Assembly (NCBI GenBank): GCA_002382075.1 | Contig: DFZG01000066.1 | Span: forward strand, 766 to 16,607 | Direction of reading: 5' to 3' | Source: Candidatus Shapirobacteria bacterium UBA4062 | GTDB taxonomy: Bacteria > Patescibacteriota > Microgenomatia > UBA12405 | Length of the DNA stretch: 15,842 nt | Shown here: positions 14,314 through 15,842 of the stretch, piece after piece | Position numbering within the stretch: position 1 is the first letter of the stretch | Layout of the letters: every line of letters begins with the position of its first letter | Program-made: the position numbers and the translations under genes | The notes under the pieces: model-generated | What the model saw: the letters and a program-made list of their open reading frames with translations, nothing else | What the model was told of the DNA's origin: nothing | The model's database searches: none

Positions 14314-15406
14314 GCATGTGGAGATAGAGGGTCATTTTGCCGTCGGCGTGAAATAGTTTGACGTGATTTCCTAAACTGCTACTCGGATTTCGATAGAAAT
14401 AAGCCACACCGTTGTTGACAGCCATAATAGTTTTGTTGCTACTGACCATATCGATGCCGTGATGAAATCGGTCACTATAAAGATATGAGTATTTAGTGAC
14501 TCCCCTACCTTGGGTGATGGTAATTGGTTGATTCATAGGCCATATATATTCATTTATATAGGGCATGGGGTCAGTATCGTTAACATAAGTCCATGAGGCA
14601 ATTTGAGATTCGGTAAGATTGTAAAGACCAAAGTGTAAATGGTCTCCAAATGAATAACCGGTGTTGCCCATTAGACCCAAGGCTTCTCCTTTAGTAACCT
14701 CTCTTTTGCCGACAAATTTGGCAGATAATAGGGCACTAAGTTCGGCTTCAGCGGCAGATTTTAGTTTTTGATATCGTGACTCGTCGTTTTTGGTGACAGC
14801 CAATAGATTGTTTTTTGCTTCACGGGATACCTTAAGATTATTATTTTGCTCGGCCAGTTTTATTTTTAAGTTTTCTAACTGATCTTGTTTGGCGATTTTT
14901 TCCTGTTTTTGCAGGTCATAGTTGGTTCTGGCGGTTTCCATGTTAAGAAGTGTGTTACGGGAATTATGTTGAACGGTGGCTAAGTATTTATATTGACTGA
15001 GGAAATAGTTAAAGTTTGAGTTAAAGATTAGGGAAACCGGAATCATTCGCTTGGAAAGCTTGTAGTTTTGGTTTATCTGAGCAATAAAGGCCTCTGAAAG
15101 TTCGTTAAGGTAAATATCCAGTTCGTTGATTCTGACAGAAAGATTATCAATGTCTTCTTCCAATAATTTAACGGAATTTTCGGTTTGAGTGATTTTGAGA
15201 AGAGTTAGGCTGATTTGGGAATCGATTATTTTTATTTGATTAGCTAAAGTATCTTTGGCTTTGGCCAATTCGAGTAGTTTGGCACTATATTCGTTGATTT
15301 GTTTTTGCAGGTCAGTAACAACTTCATCCTCAGCCTTAATCATCAGCGAAGTTTGACTAAAGACGAAAGCAAATATCGAAAAAATTAGAACAAGTTTTTT
15401 TAACAT
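14309..15406 (-). CDS. Secreted coiled-coil M23 metallopeptidase with circularly permuted catalytic domain
   Basis: This 365-residue protein has an N-terminal signal peptide (MLKKLVLIFSIFAFVFS; mature start near AEDEV), then a coiled-coil region at about 27-115 and another at about 150-225, as in EnvC/PcsB-type hydrolase activators. The LytM/M23 domain follows, but in swapped order. VGKREVTKGEALGLMGNTGY (232-251) with GDHLHFG (His256, His258) comes first, although it normally ends the domain. A linker follows, then RFHHGID (His315, Asp319; HxxxD), the strands VNNGVAYFY and GNHVKLFHADGKMTLYLH with His363, and the chain stops two residues later. All metal and catalytic residues are thus present. 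Its ATG is one base after the ftsX stop, which suggests a septal peptidoglycan hydrolase controlled by FtsEX. Cleaved bond unknown. Confidence 0.85.
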   Translation of the reverse strand: MLKKLVLIFSIFAFVFSQTSLMIKAEDEVVTDLQKQINEYSAKLLELAKAKDTLANQIKIIDSQISLTLLKITQTENSVKLLEEDIDNLSVRINELDIYLNELSEAFIAQINQNYKLSKRMIPVSLIFNSNFNYFLSQYKYLATVQHNSRNTLLNMETARTNYDLQKQEKIAKQDQLENLKIKLAEQNNNLKVSREAKNNLLAVTKNDESRYQKLKSAAEAELSALLSAKFVGKREVTKGEALGLMGNTGYSFGDHLHFGLYNLTESQIASWTYVNDTDPMPYINEYIWPMNQPITITQGRGVTKYSYLYSDRFHHGIDMVSSNKTIMAVNNGVAYFYRNPSSSLGNHVKLFHADGKMTLYLHMQ

Positions 15407-15407
15407 C

Positions 15408-15842
15408 TTAAAATTTGATGTAGCGCTTTACCCCGATCCAGCTGGAAATGAAACCGATTAATGCCGAGGTAAAGATTAGAGAAACTAGAATCAAAAGATA
15501 ATAGAGCGGACTGGTGCTAAGAAATGATATAGGTTGAAAAAATTGATTAATAGGTGATTGAAAATAGAGGGTGAGGGAAAGACAGGCGACCGAGCCAATA
15601 AAACCGCCAATAGCTCCATATAAAACTCCTTCGAGTAAAAATGGTCTTTTAACATAGAATTTGGAAGCCCCCAAAAGTCGGGAAACACGAATTTCTTCTT
15701 TGCGATTGGTGATTTTCATACCAACGATGATAAAGATGATTAGGATGGAGATAGAGGTAAAAACAGAGATAGCCACTATCCCTGAGCGTCTGACAAGGTT
15801 TGTCCAGCTTAGAAGAGAATCAATAATATCTTTTTGATAAAT
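15408..15842 (-). CDS. ftsX: Cell-division permease FtsX (partial, C-terminal 144 residues)
   Basis: The frame is open to the right edge, so the N-terminus, first helix and most of the extracytoplasmic domain are outside the window. The visible part begins IYQKDIIDSLLSWTNLVRR and continues with a helix (VAISVFTSISILIIFIIVGM). A cytoplasmic loop follows with RKEEIRVSRLLGASKFYVKR and PFLLEG, the FtsX/MacB coupling segment that contacts the ATPase FtsE. Two more helices (YGAIGGFIGSVACLSLTLYF and YYLLILVSLIFTSALIGF) complete the FtsX-family C-terminus. An in-frame GTG at 15776 is only an internal valine codon. FtsEX complexes activate extracellular peptidoglycan hydrolases at division. The next gene, one base downstream, encodes a coiled-coil M23 peptidase, the expected partner. 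ftsE probably lies just beyond the window. Confidence 0.88.
   Translation of the reverse strand: MYQKDIIDSLLSWTNLVRRSGIVAISVFTSISILIIFIIVGMKITNRKEEIRVSRLLGASKFYVKRPFLLEGVLYGAIGGFIGSVACLSLTLYFQSPINQFFQPISFLSTSPLYYLLILVSLIFTSALIGFISSWIGVKRYIKF

Noticed and set aside
14309..15406. The M23 protein as a truncated pseudogene, because it ends just after LYLHMQ.
   Set aside because: The segment expected after YLH is present earlier in the same protein, with all catalytic residues retained and the frame intact, so permutation explains it better than truncation.
15408..15776. A 122-residue membrane protein starting at the GTG at 15776.
   Set aside because: The frame stays open to the window end, and the extra residues match the FtsX segment before its second helix, so this GTG is an internal valine codon of a longer ftsX.
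1..15842. tRNA, rRNA, riboswitch, integrase or insertion sequence.
   Set aside because: No intergenic stretch is longer than about 106 bases, none contains a cloverleaf or known riboswitch motif that I can recognise, and no transposase or integrase motifs occur.

Overview
This is an AT-rich, very gene-dense bacterial window. It is dominated by one long minus-strand surface-glycan operon, which runs from 13553 down past position 1. A short divergent plus-strand gene (13660-14256) and the end of a second minus-strand operon (14309-15842) follow. Several traits suggest a Candidate Phyla Radiation (Patescibacteria) organism, perhaps of the Microgenomates group: the protein families, the near-absence of spacers, weak or missing Shine-Dalgarno sequences at many starts, and GT-C proteins with a GDQGRD-type motif. 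That assignment is inference from gene style; no marker gene is present.

Glycan operon (in order of transcription, minus strand). It contains a DPM1-like polyprenyl-phosphate sugar synthase (12828-13553), a GT-C membrane glycosyltransferase with GDQGRD motif (11292-12827), an ALG5-like polyprenyl-phosphate sugar synthase (10511-11290) and a GT-C protein with GDE motif (8968-10524). Next come a PTPS-related GT-C-like membrane protein (7221-8963), a Wzx-type flippase (5785-7245) and another GT-C-like membrane protein (4151-5812). Last are four soluble or peripheral glycosyltransferases: WaaE-like GT2 (3204-4139), WbbL-like GT2 (2282-3202), WaaE-like GT2 (1491-2288) and GT4 (335-1513), then the start of another GT2 (1-338). 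Genes overlap or lie 0-11 bases apart. A reasonable model (inference) is that the cytoplasmic GT2/GT4 enzymes assemble a lipid-linked oligosaccharide, the flippase moves it outward, and the two polyprenyl-phosphate sugar synthases charge lipid donors used outside the membrane by the GT-C proteins. No initiating phosphoglycosyltransferase, nucleotide-sugar gene or recognisable Wzy polymerase is visible here.

Divergent region 13554-13659. Two back-to-back sigma70-type promoters are visible. The one for the glycan operon places its -10 box only 7 bases before the ATG, which predicts a leaderless mRNA. The plus-strand promoter is near-consensus (TTGACA-17-TATACT) and carries a 10-bp palindrome in its spacer. 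It drives a small secreted DUF11-like protein with an MPVTG sortase-type C-terminus.

Convergent region 14257-14308. This holds a degenerate 8-bp tandem repeat (TAGATAAN) and an AT-rich inverted repeat that may act as a weak terminator.

Cell-division/hydrolase operon. The C-terminal part of FtsX (15408 to the window end) is followed after one base by a secreted coiled-coil M23 peptidase (14309-15406). The peptidase's catalytic motifs appear in circularly permuted order (HLH, then HxxxD, then the YLH histidine at the very C-terminus). This is the most unusual thing in the window.
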